This document shows positions 8,079 through 16,839 of a DNA stretch of 64,000 nt, piece by piece. Location: NCBI GenBank assembly GCA_023423895.1, contig JAFAER010000208.1, positions 13,046 through 77,045 of the forward strand, given 5' to 3'. Under the pieces are notes generated by a model that did no database searches, was not told where the DNA came from, and worked only from the letters and a program-made list of their open reading frames with translations. The stretch comes from Pseudomonadota bacterium. Its GTDB lineage: Bacteria; Myxococcota_A; Polyangia; Polyangiales; Polyangiaceae. Both the position numbers and the translations under genes were made by a program. Numbering within the stretch: the stretch's first letter is position 1; each line of letters begins with the position of its first letter.

Positions 8079-8939
8079 TCACTTGCGGTCGAGCAGCCGG
8101 GCTGGGTTGCCGACCACCGTGCCTCCCGGGGGAACGTTGGCGACGACGACCGCACCGATCCCCACCAGAACGCGATCGCCGACGTGGACGTTCTCGAGCA
8201 CGCTGGAGCCCGGCGCAACGAGCGACTCCTCGCCGACGGTCACTCCGCCGCTGATCTCCGTGCAGGCGGTGACGAGGGTCTTCTTCTTGATCCAGCAGTT
8301 GTGGGCGATGTGGACGTGGTCATCGACCTTCACGTCGTCTTCGAGGATCGTCGGCGCCAGCGTCCCCTGGCAGATCGTCGTGAAGCACCCGACCTCGACA
8401 CGATCGCCCAGGATGACGCCTCCGAGATGCAGCATTCGGAGCGGCGTCCCGTCGGCGTCGCGCTCGAATCCGAAGCCGTCCTCCCCGATCACCGCGCCCG
8501 ACTTGATGATGCAGTCCGTTCCGATGCGGGTGCCATCGGCGATGCGGGCGTTGTTCCCGATGACGGTCCCCGCGCCGACGATCACGCCGCGCCCGAACGT
8601 CGTGCCGCTGCCCACCGTGACGCTGGGGTGGATTTGCGGGTCGCCTTCGAAGCGCTCGAACCCGGCATTCGCGTCGAGCCAGCGCAGCGCTCTGATGAAA
8701 TCGAGCCGCGGCCGGTCCGTCGGCACCCAGGCTGCCGCCCCCGGCCGTTCCGCCGCGAGGACCGCGACCTTGGGCGGAAAGCTCAGCGCGGCGGCGCGGT
8801 TCATGAACGTGAGCGCCCCTTCTCGCGGCGCCGAGAGAGGCGCGACCGCCTCGAGGTCGAAGTCTTCCCCTTCGAACGTCCGCCCGAGCGCCCTCGCGAG
8901 CTCGGACACACGCACGTGACGTTTCACTCGGGTCGACAT
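8079..8939 (-). CDS. LpxD-like hexapeptide-repeat N-acyltransferase
   Basis: A 286-residue protein with the LpxD layout: an N-terminal uridine-binding type domain (about 1-95, ending with MNRAAALSF), then left-handed beta-helix hexapeptide repeats from IHPSVTVGSGTTFGRG to the end. DDHVHIAHNCWI near residue 200 matches the catalytic-histidine segment of LpxD. LpxD adds a hydroxy-acyl chain from ACP to the amino group of UDP-3-acylglucosamine. This protein is shorter than typical LpxD (about 340) and stands in a sugar cluster, so it more likely N-acylates a nucleotide aminosugar, perhaps the DegT product. An acyl-ACP donor would link it to the ACP at 472. Start ATG 8939 chosen from the family N-terminus. 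Confidence 0.82.
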   Translation of the reverse strand: MSTRVKRHVRVSELARALGRTFEGEDFDLEAVAPLSAPREGALTFMNRAAALSFPPKVAVLAAERPGAAAWVPTDRPRLDFIRALRWLDANAGFERFEGDPQIHPSVTVGSGTTFGRGVIVGAGTVIGNNARIADGTRIGTDCIIKSGAVIGEDGFGFERDADGTPLRMLHLGGVILGDRVEVGCFTTICQGTLAPTILEDDVKVDDHVHIAHNCWIKKKTLVTACTEISGGVTVGEESLVAPGSSVLENVHVGDRVLVGIGAVVVANVPPGGTVVGNPARLLDRK

Positions 8940-9083
8940 GGTCGAACCGTAGCCACGACCGAGCGTGTGGCGAGCCGGGCCCTCCGGCGCGGGCGCTCGA
9001 GCGCTCGGCCCGGACGGCGCGAGGAGCGCTGCCGCTGCGGTCGCGGGTGGGCCCCCTGCGGATCCGGGCTCGATGCGGCGGCG

Positions 9084-9116
9084 GAGCCGGTATAGTGCCC
9101 CAGCACTTTCCTTTCC
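9084..9116 (-). promoter_or_regulatory. Second copy of the shared promoter-like element
   Basis: Exact copy of the 16-base core GAGCCGGTATAGTGCC (9084-9099) with TTTCC at 9112-9116, the same 12-base gap as at 7562-7595. It lies 145 bp upstream of the LpxD-like gene (minus) and 70 bp upstream of the flippase-like gene (plus), so it could serve either; TATAGT on the plus strand is the better -10 match. Confidence 0.4.
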
Positions 9117-9168
9117 GCGGAGCTCGGGCCCGCCCCGCGTTGCGCACGTACCTTCCCTTTCCACGACG

Positions 9169-10203
9169 TTGAATCCCGCATCGCCGTCACGGTCCAAACG
9201 CCTCCTCGTCTTCGCGGCCAAGGCTGGCGTCGCCGTCCTCCTCATCGCCTGGCTCGTGAGGGGCGGACATCTCGACATGGGAGCGCTCGGGATCTTCATC
9301 GCGCGCCCCTGGCTGCTCGCGATGAACCTCGGCCTGTTCACGGTCGGCGCCGTCATCGCGACGCTCCGCTTCCGCGTCCTCCTTGGAATCGCCGGGGTCC
9401 ACGTCCGCTTCGGGACCGTCCTGCGCCTCCAGATGACGGCGTTCTTCTTCAACGTCGTCATCCCCGGGAACATCGGCGGCGACGTCGTCAAGGCACTCTA
9501 CGTCGCTCGCGACGCGCCGCGTGAGAAACGGACGACGATCCTGCTCGTCGCGTTCGTCGAACGCCTCCTCGGACTCTCGGCCCTCGTCATCCTGGGCGCG
9601 CTCGTGACGCTCGTACGGCCGAGCGTCTGGTCCGATCCCCTCCTCCGGCCGCTCGCGACGGTGGTCGCCGCGATCGGCGGCTCGACACTGGTCGGAGGCT
9701 TTCTTGCGCTCGTGCTCGTGCGCAAAGCCGGTGCGCGCCTCGACCGGTACACGAGCGGTCCGTCGAAGCTGAGCAAGCTGCTGAACCAGCTCGTCGCGTC
9801 GATGCGCCTCGTGTCGTCCGGGCCCCGCCGGCTCATCATCGCCCTCGGCCTTTCGATGGCCTTCCACGGCCTCGGGATGGCGTTCTTCACGGTCCTCACG
9901 CGAGCGCTGCTCGAGCAAGACGTGCCCTACTCGGCCGTGGCCACCGTCTTCCCGCTCGGGCTGTTGACCCTCGTGCTCCCGATCTCGCCGTCGGGCCTCG
10001 GCGTCGGTCACGTCGCTTTCAAGCGGCTCTTCGAGGCCATCGGGCTTGCCGGCGGCGCGACGGTCTTCAACGTCTACCTCCTCGGGCAGATCACGCCGTG
10101 TTTGCTCGGCGTCTTCTCGTTCCTCTCGCTCAAGCGTCGTGGCGAGCTGCCGACGGAGCTGCCTCCCGAGCCGGAGGCCGACGCGCCTCGCTCCCGCGGC
10201 TGA
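9169..10203 (+). CDS. Flippase-like integral membrane protein (LPG-synthase TM region family)
   Basis: A multi-pass membrane protein of about 344 residues with some eight hydrophobic segments, from LLVFAAKAGVAVLLIAWLV at the N-terminus to PCLLGVFSFLSL near the end. The motif FFNVVIPGNIGGDVVKAL near residue 85 and LPISPSGLGVGHVAFKRL near 270 are characteristic of the lysylphosphatidylglycerol synthase transmembrane / UPF0104 family, members of which move or act on lipid-linked compounds. The start is uncertain: TTG 9169 is used because no ATG lies near. Beside sugar and acyl genes it may translocate the finished glycolipid; that is inference. Confidence 0.8.
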   Translation: MNPASPSRSKRLLVFAAKAGVAVLLIAWLVRGGHLDMGALGIFIARPWLLAMNLGLFTVGAVIATLRFRVLLGIAGVHVRFGTVLRLQMTAFFFNVVIPGNIGGDVVKALYVARDAPREKRTTILLVAFVERLLGLSALVILGALVTLVRPSVWSDPLLRPLATVVAAIGGSTLVGGFLALVLVRKAGARLDRYTSGPSKLSKLLNQLVASMRLVSSGPRRLIIALGLSMAFHGLGMAFFTVLTRALLEQDVPYSAVATVFPLGLLTLVLPISPSGLGVGHVAFKRLFEAIGLAGGATVFNVYLLGQITPCLLGVFSFLSLKRRGELPTELPPEPEADAPRSRG

Positions 10204-10282
10204 CGAGTGAGGGGCTCGCGGCTGCGATCCGGGAACGCGAATCGCAGCGAGTCGGCCATGTCTGCCCGCTGGCGAAGGTCGG

Positions 10283-11542
10283 TCACCCCGGACGCAGCGC
10301 GAGGGCGCGCGCGTGCTCGAGGACCTGCGCTGCGTCGCGGTCGAGCAGCACGGCTTCCTCGAGCCGCGGATCGACGATGTCGCGCTCGATGCGGAAGAGC
10401 AGCGGCTCCCACGGCCACGGATCGACGCTCGCGAGCTGCTTCTGCGCGACGTCGTCGTTGGGATGTTTGGCGAAGAACCCGTCGGCGCGCATCCGCTCGG
10501 CGGCGGGGACGGTGATCGGCAGGTAGCCCGTCCGCGTCGAGACGTACGCCGCTTGCTCGACCTCGCAGAAGAAGCGGAGAAAGCGAGCGGCCGCGGCCTT
10601 CTCTGCGTCGGGGGCCTGCTTCACGACGACGAAGAACGTTCCTCCCGTCGGCACCGACGCGCGGACATCACGCGGAAGCGGCGCTGCGACGACGGGGAAC
10701 TTCGCGTTGTCCTCGAGGTAACGGATGTACGCGGTGGAGGTCCAGATGAACGCCGCGCGTCCGCCGAGGAAGTCCTGGTTCGTGACGTTCCACGCGTCGT
10801 AGTCGCGGCCCGGAGGGGGACGCATCACGCGGTCGCGATGAATGAGATCCTGCCAGAGGCGGAGCGCTCGGACGCCGGCGTCACCGCCCAGCGTCGGCCT
10901 GCCCTGCTCGTCGAACACCGAGCCGCCCGCCTGACCGAGCAGCGCGACCCAGAACCACCAGGAGATCGGGACCTCGTGGCCCCAACGCTCGCCCGGCCGC
11001 GTCAGCGCGCGCGCCATGCGTCTCAGGTCGTCCCACGTCTCGGGTGGACGAAGGCCTTCCTTCGCGAAGATCTCGCCATTGCAGTACATCAGCGGCGTCG
11101 ATCGGTTGAGCGGGACGCCGTAGAGCGGCAAGCCGGCTCCGCCGCGGAACGCGCCGCTCTGGCCGAGCGCCGGAACGAACGGGATCTCCTTCAACCCGGG
11201 ATATCCGTCGAGCGGCTCGAGCGTCTGCGCACGCGCGAGGTAGGGCACGACCTCGGCGACGACATGGCTCAGCGCGGGCGCGGCCTTCGCCGCAATCGCC
11301 GTCCGGAGCTTCGCGAGCGACTCGAAGTAGTCGCCCTGATACACGGCTTCGACGCGTACCTCGTCTTGCGACGCGTGGAAGCGACGGATGATCTCGAGGA
11401 GCACCTCGCGGTTGCGGCCGCCGAGCGTGTACCAGAAGCGCAGCTTGACGCGCCCTTGCTCGTCCCGCGTCCGGCGCGCACATCCGGTCGCCAGCGCGGC
11501 GGCGCCTGCGAGCGCGGAACGGCGGGACAGCTTGACCGTCAT
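10283..11542 (-). CDS. ABC transporter solute-binding lipoprotein (family 1, sugar type)
   Basis: A 419-residue extracellular solute-binding protein. The N-terminus has twin arginines (KLSRRSALAG) and a lipobox LATGC with the acylated Cys at about residue 19, so Tat export and lipid anchoring are likely. Typical family 1 features follow: LRFWYTLGGRNREVL, a bound-ligand region YGVPLNRSTPLMYCN, TWDDLRRMARALT, and GGRAAFIWTST. Such proteins deliver sugars or glycerol-phosphate to ABC importers. It is 31 bp after the ATPase gene. No permease gene is found beside it, which is unusual, so the membrane partners must be elsewhere. Confidence 0.88.
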   Translation of the reverse strand: MTVKLSRRSALAGAAALATGCARRTRDEQGRVKLRFWYTLGGRNREVLLEIIRRFHASQDEVRVEAVYQGDYFESLAKLRTAIAAKAAPALSHVVAEVVPYLARAQTLEPLDGYPGLKEIPFVPALGQSGAFRGGAGLPLYGVPLNRSTPLMYCNGEIFAKEGLRPPETWDDLRRMARALTRPGERWGHEVPISWWFWVALLGQAGGSVFDEQGRPTLGGDAGVRALRLWQDLIHRDRVMRPPPGRDYDAWNVTNQDFLGGRAAFIWTSTAYIRYLEDNAKFPVVAAPLPRDVRASVPTGGTFFVVVKQAPDAEKAAAARFLRFFCEVEQAAYVSTRTGYLPITVPAAERMRADGFFAKHPNDDVAQKQLASVDPWPWEPLLFRIERDIVDPRLEEAVLLDRDAAQVLEHARALALRPG

Positions 11543-11573
11543 GTTCGCCGGAGGACGCGTGGACGAGCGGTGC

Positions 11574-12644
11574 TCATGCGATCCTTCCCCCACCCTCGTC
11601 GGCCTCGAAGACGTGGAGCGGCGCGCGCACGAGCGACACGTGAATGGAAGAGCCCTTCGGACGCGGGTCGAACCCGGGGGCACGTGCGCGCAGCTCGCTG
11701 TCGCCGGCCCGCAGGACGAAGTTCGTCTCCGCGCCGAGCGGCTCGGCGACCGTCACCTCGAGCTTGGTCGCGCCGTCGTCGCTCGGCTCGACGAGGCGCA
11801 CGTCTTCCGGACGCACGCCCACGAGGACGCGATCCGGCAGGCGCTTGCCTGTCGGCGCGGCGAGCACGAACGGACCGCACGTGATCGTTCCGCCTTCGAC
11901 GCGCCCCTCGAGGACGTTCATCTTCGGCGCACCGACGAACGTCGCGACGAAGCTCGTCGCGGGCTCCTCGTAGATCTTGCGTGGCGGAGCGACCTGCTGA
12001 ATCTCGCCCTTACGCATGATGCAGATGCGGTCGGCGAGTGTCATCGCCTCGACCTGATCGTGCGTGACGTAGATCGCGGTGACGCCGAGCTCGCGCACGA
12101 GGACGCCGATCTCGACGCGAAGCTCTTGCCGAAGGGCAGCGTCCAGGTTCGAGAGCGGCTCGTCGAAGAGGAACACGCGCGGCCGGCGCACGATCGCGCG
12201 CCCCATCGCCACGCTCTGGCGCTCGCCGCCGGACAGCTCGGACGGAAGGCGGTCCATCAGGCGTCCGAGCTCGAGCAGCTCCGCGGCCTCGTCCGCGCGC
12301 TTCTTTCGCTCGGCGGGATCGACCTTCCGCATCTTGAGCGGGAACTCCATGTTCTCCCGCACGGTCATCGTCGGGTAGAGCGCGTATCCCTGGAAGACCA
12401 TCGCGACGTCGCGGTCCTGCGGCGCGACCCCGGCCATCGACTTGCCGCCGATGCGGACGACGCCTCCGTCCGCTTCCTCGAGCCCGGCGACGATGCGCAG
12501 CGTCGTCGACTTCCCGCAGCCCGACGGTCCGACGACGACGACGAGCTCGCCCTTCTGCACCGCGAGCGAGATCCCACGAAGGGCCGCTCCGTCCCCTTCC
12601 TCGTAACGCTTCGTGACGTTGTCGAGCTCGACCTCGATCGTCAC
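11574..12644 (-). CDS. MalK/UgpC-type ABC transporter ATPase
   Basis: A 356-residue carbohydrate-importer ATPase. Visible: Walker A GPSGCGKST near 37, Q-loop VFQGYALYP near 81, signature LSGGERQSVAMGRA near 134, Walker B FLFDEPLSNLD near 155, H-loop THDQVEAM near 190, and a C-terminal OB/TOBE regulatory region (residues about 235-356) typical of MalK/UgpC. It drives sugar uptake by ATP hydrolysis at the inner membrane. The GTG start at 12644 overlaps the upstream nucleotidyltransferase stop (GTGA). With the solute-binding protein it makes an importer that lacks local permeases; MalK-type ATPases often serve several permease pairs. Confidence 0.92.
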   Translation of the reverse strand: MTIEVELDNVTKRYEEGDGAALRGISLAVQKGELVVVVGPSGCGKSTTLRIVAGLEEADGGVVRIGGKSMAGVAPQDRDVAMVFQGYALYPTMTVRENMEFPLKMRKVDPAERKKRADEAAELLELGRLMDRLPSELSGGERQSVAMGRAIVRRPRVFLFDEPLSNLDAALRQELRVEIGVLVRELGVTAIYVTHDQVEAMTLADRICIMRKGEIQQVAPPRKIYEEPATSFVATFVGAPKMNVLEGRVEGGTITCGPFVLAAPTGKRLPDRVLVGVRPEDVRLVEPSDDGATKLEVTVAEPLGAETNFVLRAGDSELRARAPGFDPRPKGSSIHVSLVRAPLHVFEADEGGGRIA

Positions 12645-13396
12645 GATCCGCCTTGCCACCAGCTGTCGGCGAGCGACAGGTCCTCGAGCGTGTCGAGCTC
12701 CATGTAGCCGCCAGGGGTGTTCACGCGATGGAACACCGACCCGCGGTCGATCATCCACTGCCAGAGGTGGATGAGGTACGCCTTCTGGAACGGGCGATCG
12801 CCGAGGACGGTGCACGTTTTTTTGGCTTCGTCGTACGCGGCGAGCATCTCCTTGGCGCCGTCCGGGTCGAACTTCGCCACACCGATGAACTCGCCGGAGG
12901 CATCCTCGCTCGCGATCGTGCGCGAGACCTCGATGACGCGCTCGCCGTCGGCGCGCATCTTCTCGGCGTCCGACTCGGGGTGTTTCGTCCGCCGCACGTA
13001 GCGGCGACGCCAGTCGGTGTCGCAGACGAGGACCTTGTCGCGGCTCGAGGCCACGACGTCTTTCACCGCGCTGCCGCGGTACACGATGTCCGTGTAGCTC
13101 GAGAGGAAGCCGCCGCCGAGGTACTCCCGTGCGTAGACGAGCGACTCGAGGATGTTGTTGTTCTCCCACTCCCGATTCTCGACGTACGTGAACTCGGGGT
13201 ACTTCGCCTTGAGGACGTCGGCCTTGTAGCCGCACACGAAGACCACGTCCCTGCGCGTGAAGCCGGCTTCCTCGAGCGCCTCGAGGATCCATTCGAGCAT
13301 CGGCCGTCCCATGACGGGCACGAGCGTCTTCGGGACCTCCTCGGTCCGGTGTTCGAGACGACTACCTCTGCCGGCGCCAATGAGGACGGGACGCAT
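12641..13396 (-). CDS. LicC-like nucleotidyltransferase
   Basis: A 251-residue NTP-transferase. The start MRPVLIGAGRGSRL and EVPKTLVPVMGRPMLEW form the pyrophosphorylase signature (nucleotide-binding loop and Lys). ENREWENNNILESLVYA near 75-92 followed by SSYTDIVYRG resembles LicC-type cytidylyltransferases, which make CDP-choline, and related alditol-phosphate enzymes. It acts in the cytosol. The 4-bp overlap with the ATPase gene implies one transcript, an unusual partner for an importer. The imported compound may feed this enzyme, but that is speculation. Sugar-1-phosphate as substrate cannot be excluded. Confidence 0.8.
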   Translation of the reverse strand: MRPVLIGAGRGSRLEHRTEEVPKTLVPVMGRPMLEWILEALEEAGFTRRDVVFVCGYKADVLKAKYPEFTYVENREWENNNILESLVYAREYLGGGFLSSYTDIVYRGSAVKDVVASSRDKVLVCDTDWRRRYVRRTKHPESDAEKMRADGERVIEVSRTIASEDASGEFIGVAKFDPDGAKEMLAAYDEAKKTCTVLGDRPFQKAYLIHLWQWMIDRGSVFHRVNTPGGYMELDTLEDLSLADSWWQGGS

Positions 13397-13420
13397 GAAC
13401 GCAAGGTACCATGGTGGGCG

Positions 13421-14254
13421 ATGCCCCTGAAGATCGGCTTCGTCACCGACCTCCACTTCGGACCGCAGGCGTTCCACGACGGAAAGCTGAGGAAGCTGAC
13501 GCACCACGCATCCGAGCTGACGCGCGAGGTCGTTCGCCGGATGAACGAGGACGTGAAGCCGGATCTGCTCGTGAACCTCGGCGACGACATCGAGGACGAG
13601 AGCCGCGAGGCCGACCTCGCGCGGTACACCGAGTGCCAGGACATCTTGCGGACGGCGAAGGCCGAGCTCGTCAACGTGGCCGGCAACCACGATACCATCC
13701 ACCTCACCCGCGACGACCTCGCGCGCATCTGGCGGCGGGAAACGCTCATCACGAAGCCTGGTGACCAACCGCTGTTCTATTCGTTCGACCGCGGCGGCTT
13801 CCACTTCACCGTCCTCCACACGCTCGAGCGCAAGGACGTCGACGTTCGCATCCCGCAGGCGCAGCTCGAATGGCTGACGCGTGATCTCGACGCGACGGCG
13901 CTGCCTACGGTCGTCCTCATGCATCACTCCGCGAGCGAGCAGGATCTGTCGGACTCGTTCTGGTTCAAGGGCCTCGCCCACCTCGCGCTCGTGAAGGAAC
14001 GCGCGGAGCTCCGAGCGATCCTCGAGCGGAGCGGGAAGGTCCGCGTCGTCTTCAACGGGCACGTCCATCGGAACCATTTCGACGTCATCCGGGGGATCCC
14101 TTACGTCACGATCCAGAGCCTCATCGAGAACCTCGACGAGGACGCCCCCGGACGTCCCGCAGCCGCGTGCGCGGTGGCGATGCTCGAGGACGCGCGCACG
14201 ACGATCCGCGTGCTCGGAAACGATCCCGCGCGCTACCAGATCGAGCACACGTAG
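13421..14254 (+). CDS. Metallophosphoesterase (calcineurin-like)
   Basis: A 277-residue phosphoesterase with the full set of metal motifs in order: GFVTDLHFG (Asp-x-His), NLGDDIED (GDxxD), VAGNHDT (GNHD), LMHHSAS and NGHVHRNH (GHxH). It hydrolyses phosphomono- or diesters with a two-metal centre. No signal peptide is seen. It is divergent from the nucleotidyltransferase with only 24 bp between starts, so the two share a very short promoter region. Start ATG 13421 is chosen because the motif-bearing protein begins MPLKIGFVTDLH. Substrate unknown. Confidence 0.87.
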   Translation: MPLKIGFVTDLHFGPQAFHDGKLRKLTHHASELTREVVRRMNEDVKPDLLVNLGDDIEDESREADLARYTECQDILRTAKAELVNVAGNHDTIHLTRDDLARIWRRETLITKPGDQPLFYSFDRGGFHFTVLHTLERKDVDVRIPQAQLEWLTRDLDATALPTVVLMHHSASEQDLSDSFWFKGLAHLALVKERAELRAILERSGKVRVVFNGHVHRNHFDVIRGIPYVTIQSLIENLDEDAPGRPAAACAVAMLEDARTTIRVLGNDPARYQIEHT

Positions 14255-14291
14255 CGAACAGCGGCCTCGCGCGCCCTCACCGCTCGACGGC

Positions 14292-14783
14292 TCACGAGCG
14301 CACGAGCGCGGCGGGCGGGTCCGAGCGGTAGAGACCGTGGAGCGCTTTGCGGCGCGCGTCGTCGACGCACCGGCGGACGTCGTTCACGTTGGTGCCCGTG
14401 AACCACCGAACCGGTTCCGCACCCTTCCGATGCAGCACGAGGATCCCGGCGGCGTCTTCGACGGTCGTCGCATCGAGATCGCCCCAGTCGATCCTCGTCT
14501 CCTTCCCGTTGTCGTGAAGGAGCAGGCCCTCCTCTCGAATGAGGAGGTACACGTTCTCGAACAGCAGCATCGCCATGGCGCCGAAGCCGAGGATGAGGCC
14601 GCCGATGACGACGAGACCGCCAACGAAGCTGATCGTCTGCGCGACGTCGGCCGTCAGTCGGCTCACGAGATGCGCGCCGATGGACGTCGCACCGACCATC
14701 ACCATTGCGCCGGCGATGACGAGCAGTCGCCTCGTCGCCCCGGAGCGATCGACACGGAAGAAGTCGACACCCGCTGTCGCCAC
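14292..14783 (-). CDS. Hypothetical two-TM membrane protein
   Basis: A 163-residue protein with two hydrophobic segments (about 20-44 and 52-80) followed by a soluble C-terminal part with alternating hydrophobic residues (YLLIREEGLLLHDNGKET and beyond) that looks like a small beta-rich, PH-like domain. I do not recognise the family. It is convergent with the phosphoesterase gene and 33 bp from the next minus-strand gene. A role at the inner membrane is all that can be said. Confidence 0.7.
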   Translation of the reverse strand: MATAGVDFFRVDRSGATRRLLVIAGAMVMVGATSIGAHLVSRLTADVAQTISFVGGLVVIGGLILGFGAMAMLLFENVYLLIREEGLLLHDNGKETRIDWGDLDATTVEDAAGILVLHRKGAEPVRWFTGTNVNDVRRCVDDARRKALHGLYRSDPPAALVRS

Positions 14784-14816
14784 GAGCGGAACGTTAAAGC
14801 GAGCGCTTCGCTCTGG

Positions 14817-15368
14817 CTACTTCATCTGCGCCGGGCCGTAGCTCGGCGGTGGCGCCCAGTTGCCGCCGATGCCGGGCGTCTGCCCCGGAGCTGCGGTTCG
14901 ACGCGCCCCCTCCCAGCCCGTCGACCCCCAGGCCGCCCCGCGCGCGCTGCCGCCGCTGCGGCCGTCGCTCGGGTAGAACGTCGTCGGCCGGCCGTAGCCG
15001 CCGTGGCCCGAGTAGGTGCCGTAGCCGTAGTAGCCCGGTGCGCCTTGCACGACGACGTTGTTGTTGTTGTTGACGACCACGCTCGGGCCGGGCGCCGCTG
15101 GAGGCTGCGGAGCCGTCGGCGTATACGGCTGTTCGGCGCCTTGCCCGAGCGTGATCGTCTGCGAAAGCCGCGGTCGTCCGCGCGGGACCGTCTCCTGCGG
15201 AGGGGCGCTGTCGACCGCGATGACCTCACGCTCCTCGCGCTCCTCCCGCTCGATGGAGGATGGCGCAGGCTCGCCCGTCGCCGTCTGCAGCTCTGCCCGG
15301 TCGCGCGTGTGCGCGCAAGCGGCGAGCAGCACTGCCGACAGGCCCAGGCAGACGGTGTTGGAGCGCAC
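14817..15368 (-). CDS. Hypothetical lipoprotein with Asn and Gly/Tyr-rich stretches
   Basis: A 183-residue protein from GTG 15368. The first 20 residues are a lipoprotein signal ending in the lipobox LLAAC, so it should be lipid-anchored. A Glu/Arg-rich part, a Pro-rich part, five consecutive Asn flanked by Val (VVVNNNNNVVV) and a Gly/Tyr-rich C-terminus follow, with no folded domain evident. Poly-Asn with valines is common in small envelope proteins of unknown role. No function can be assigned. Confidence 0.7.
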   Translation of the reverse strand: MRSNTVCLGLSAVLLAACAHTRDRAELQTATGEPAPSSIEREEREEREVIAVDSAPPQETVPRGRPRLSQTITLGQGAEQPYTPTAPQPPAAPGPSVVVNNNNNVVVQGAPGYYGYGTYSGHGGYGRPTTFYPSDGRSGGSARGAAWGSTGWEGARRTAAPGQTPGIGGNWAPPPSYGPAQMK

Positions 15369-15501
15369 GTGCTCATCTTGGATCGCGGGCGGTCGAGGCA
15401 CCATCGACTTTCGCGCCGTCGCCGACGTTCGTTGCAAGTTGCGACGGGTCACCGCGGCCCGTTCACACGGTTCAGCTGCGCGCGGAGCTGCGCGTGCGGA
15501 G

Positions 15502-16839
15502 TCAGCGTCGGCGCAGGGCGAAGAGGAGGTAGAGCGGCGCGCCCGCGAGCAGGACTGCGACGCTCGTGAGGCATTCGACCGGCTTGCCCGCAACCATCGA
15601 GATCGCGATCGCCAGATTCGCGAGAATGTAGAGTAGCGGGACGACGGGATAGCCCTTCGCTCGGTACGGACGATCGCGCTGAGGCTCACGGATTCGAAGG
15701 ACGTAGAGGGCCGTCGTGTCCGCAATCGTCGCGATCACGATCGCGAACGTCGTGTAGTTGAGGACCTCTCCGAGGCTGCGATCATTCGCGCGGAAGCCGA
15801 CGACCAGGAGCGTCGCGACGACCGCCTGACCGATGACCGCGAGGTAGGGCGTCTGCTCCGAGTTGAGCCGCCCCGCCGCGCGGAAGAACAGCCCGTCTTT
15901 CGCCATCGCGTACGCGATCCGCGGCCCGACGAGCACGTTCGCACCGACGGTCCCGAAGATCGACGCCATCATGATGACGGCGAGAATGGGTCCGCCGAGC
16001 TCCCCGAAGAGGACCTGTCCAGCCTTGATGCCGACGACGGGCATGCCTGGCAGCGCGCGCATTCCGAGGGCGTAGACGTACGTGGCGGTCACGAAGACGT
16101 AGATGAACGTGCAGATCCCGAGGCCGACGAAGAGCGAGCGCGGGAGGTTCTTCCCCGGCGACTCGATCTCGCCGGCGACGAACACGCTCGCGTTCCATCC
16201 GAGATACGAGAACAGCACGGGCGCGAGCCCGATGCCGAACGAGCTCAGCGAGGCCGTCCCTTCACTCGCGAGCGGCTCCGCCGGTGTCCGCTCGTGCCCG
16301 AGGATCGGCCCGAGCACCACGATGAGGACGAGCGCGGCGATCTTCAGGTACGCGGTCGACGTGTTGAGCGCCGCCCCCGCTTTCGTCGCGTACGCGTTCA
16401 CCGCAGAGGCGAACCAGATGACCGCGATGGCGACGGCCATCTTCGCGACCGGCGTGAGCGGGATCAGGTTCGACAGCGAGATCGTGAAGCCGATCGCGAG
16501 CGTCGCGACCGTCCCGGCGAAGATGCCGAAGAACGACAGCCAGCCGACCATGAAGCCGGCCATCGGATGATAGGCCGCGGTCAGATAGACGTAGTTGCCG
16601 CCGGCCTTCGGGAACATCGCCCCGAGCTCCGCGTTCGCGAGCGCTCCTGCGAGCGCGAGCGCGCCGCCGAGCAACCACGCGAGGAAGAACGAGGTCGGGC
16701 TCGGGAACTCCTTCGCGACGTCGCCGGGCGTCAGGAAGATGCCGACCCCGATGACGGACGACACGACGAGCATCGTCGCATCGCGGAGCTTGAGGACGCG
16801 GGGCAGGTCCTGCGTCTTCGCGGTCGCTTCGGGAATCAC
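15502..16839 (-). CDS. APC-family amino-acid permease
   Basis: A 445-residue transporter with about 12 transmembrane segments. The N-terminal SSVIGVGIFLTPGDVAK is the conserved first-helix substrate motif of the amino acid-polyamine-organocation superfamily (LAT-like branch), and PKAGGNYVYLTAAYHP is the typical TM2-TM3 region. It should import or exchange amino acids across the inner membrane. The GTG start overlaps the DUF2804 gene stop (GTGA at 16836-16839), so the two are co-translated. Substrate not determinable. Confidence 0.92.
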   Translation of the reverse strand: MIPEATAKTQDLPRVLKLRDATMLVVSSVIGVGIFLTPGDVAKEFPSPTSFFLAWLLGGALALAGALANAELGAMFPKAGGNYVYLTAAYHPMAGFMVGWLSFFGIFAGTVATLAIGFTISLSNLIPLTPVAKMAVAIAVIWFASAVNAYATKAGAALNTSTAYLKIAALVLIVVLGPILGHERTPAEPLASEGTASLSSFGIGLAPVLFSYLGWNASVFVAGEIESPGKNLPRSLFVGLGICTFIYVFVTATYVYALGMRALPGMPVVGIKAGQVLFGELGGPILAVIMMASIFGTVGANVLVGPRIAYAMAKDGLFFRAAGRLNSEQTPYLAVIGQAVVATLLVVGFRANDRSLGEVLNYTTFAIVIATIADTTALYVLRIREPQRDRPYRAKGYPVVPLLYILANLAIAISMVAGKPVECLTSVAVLLAGAPLYLLFALRRR

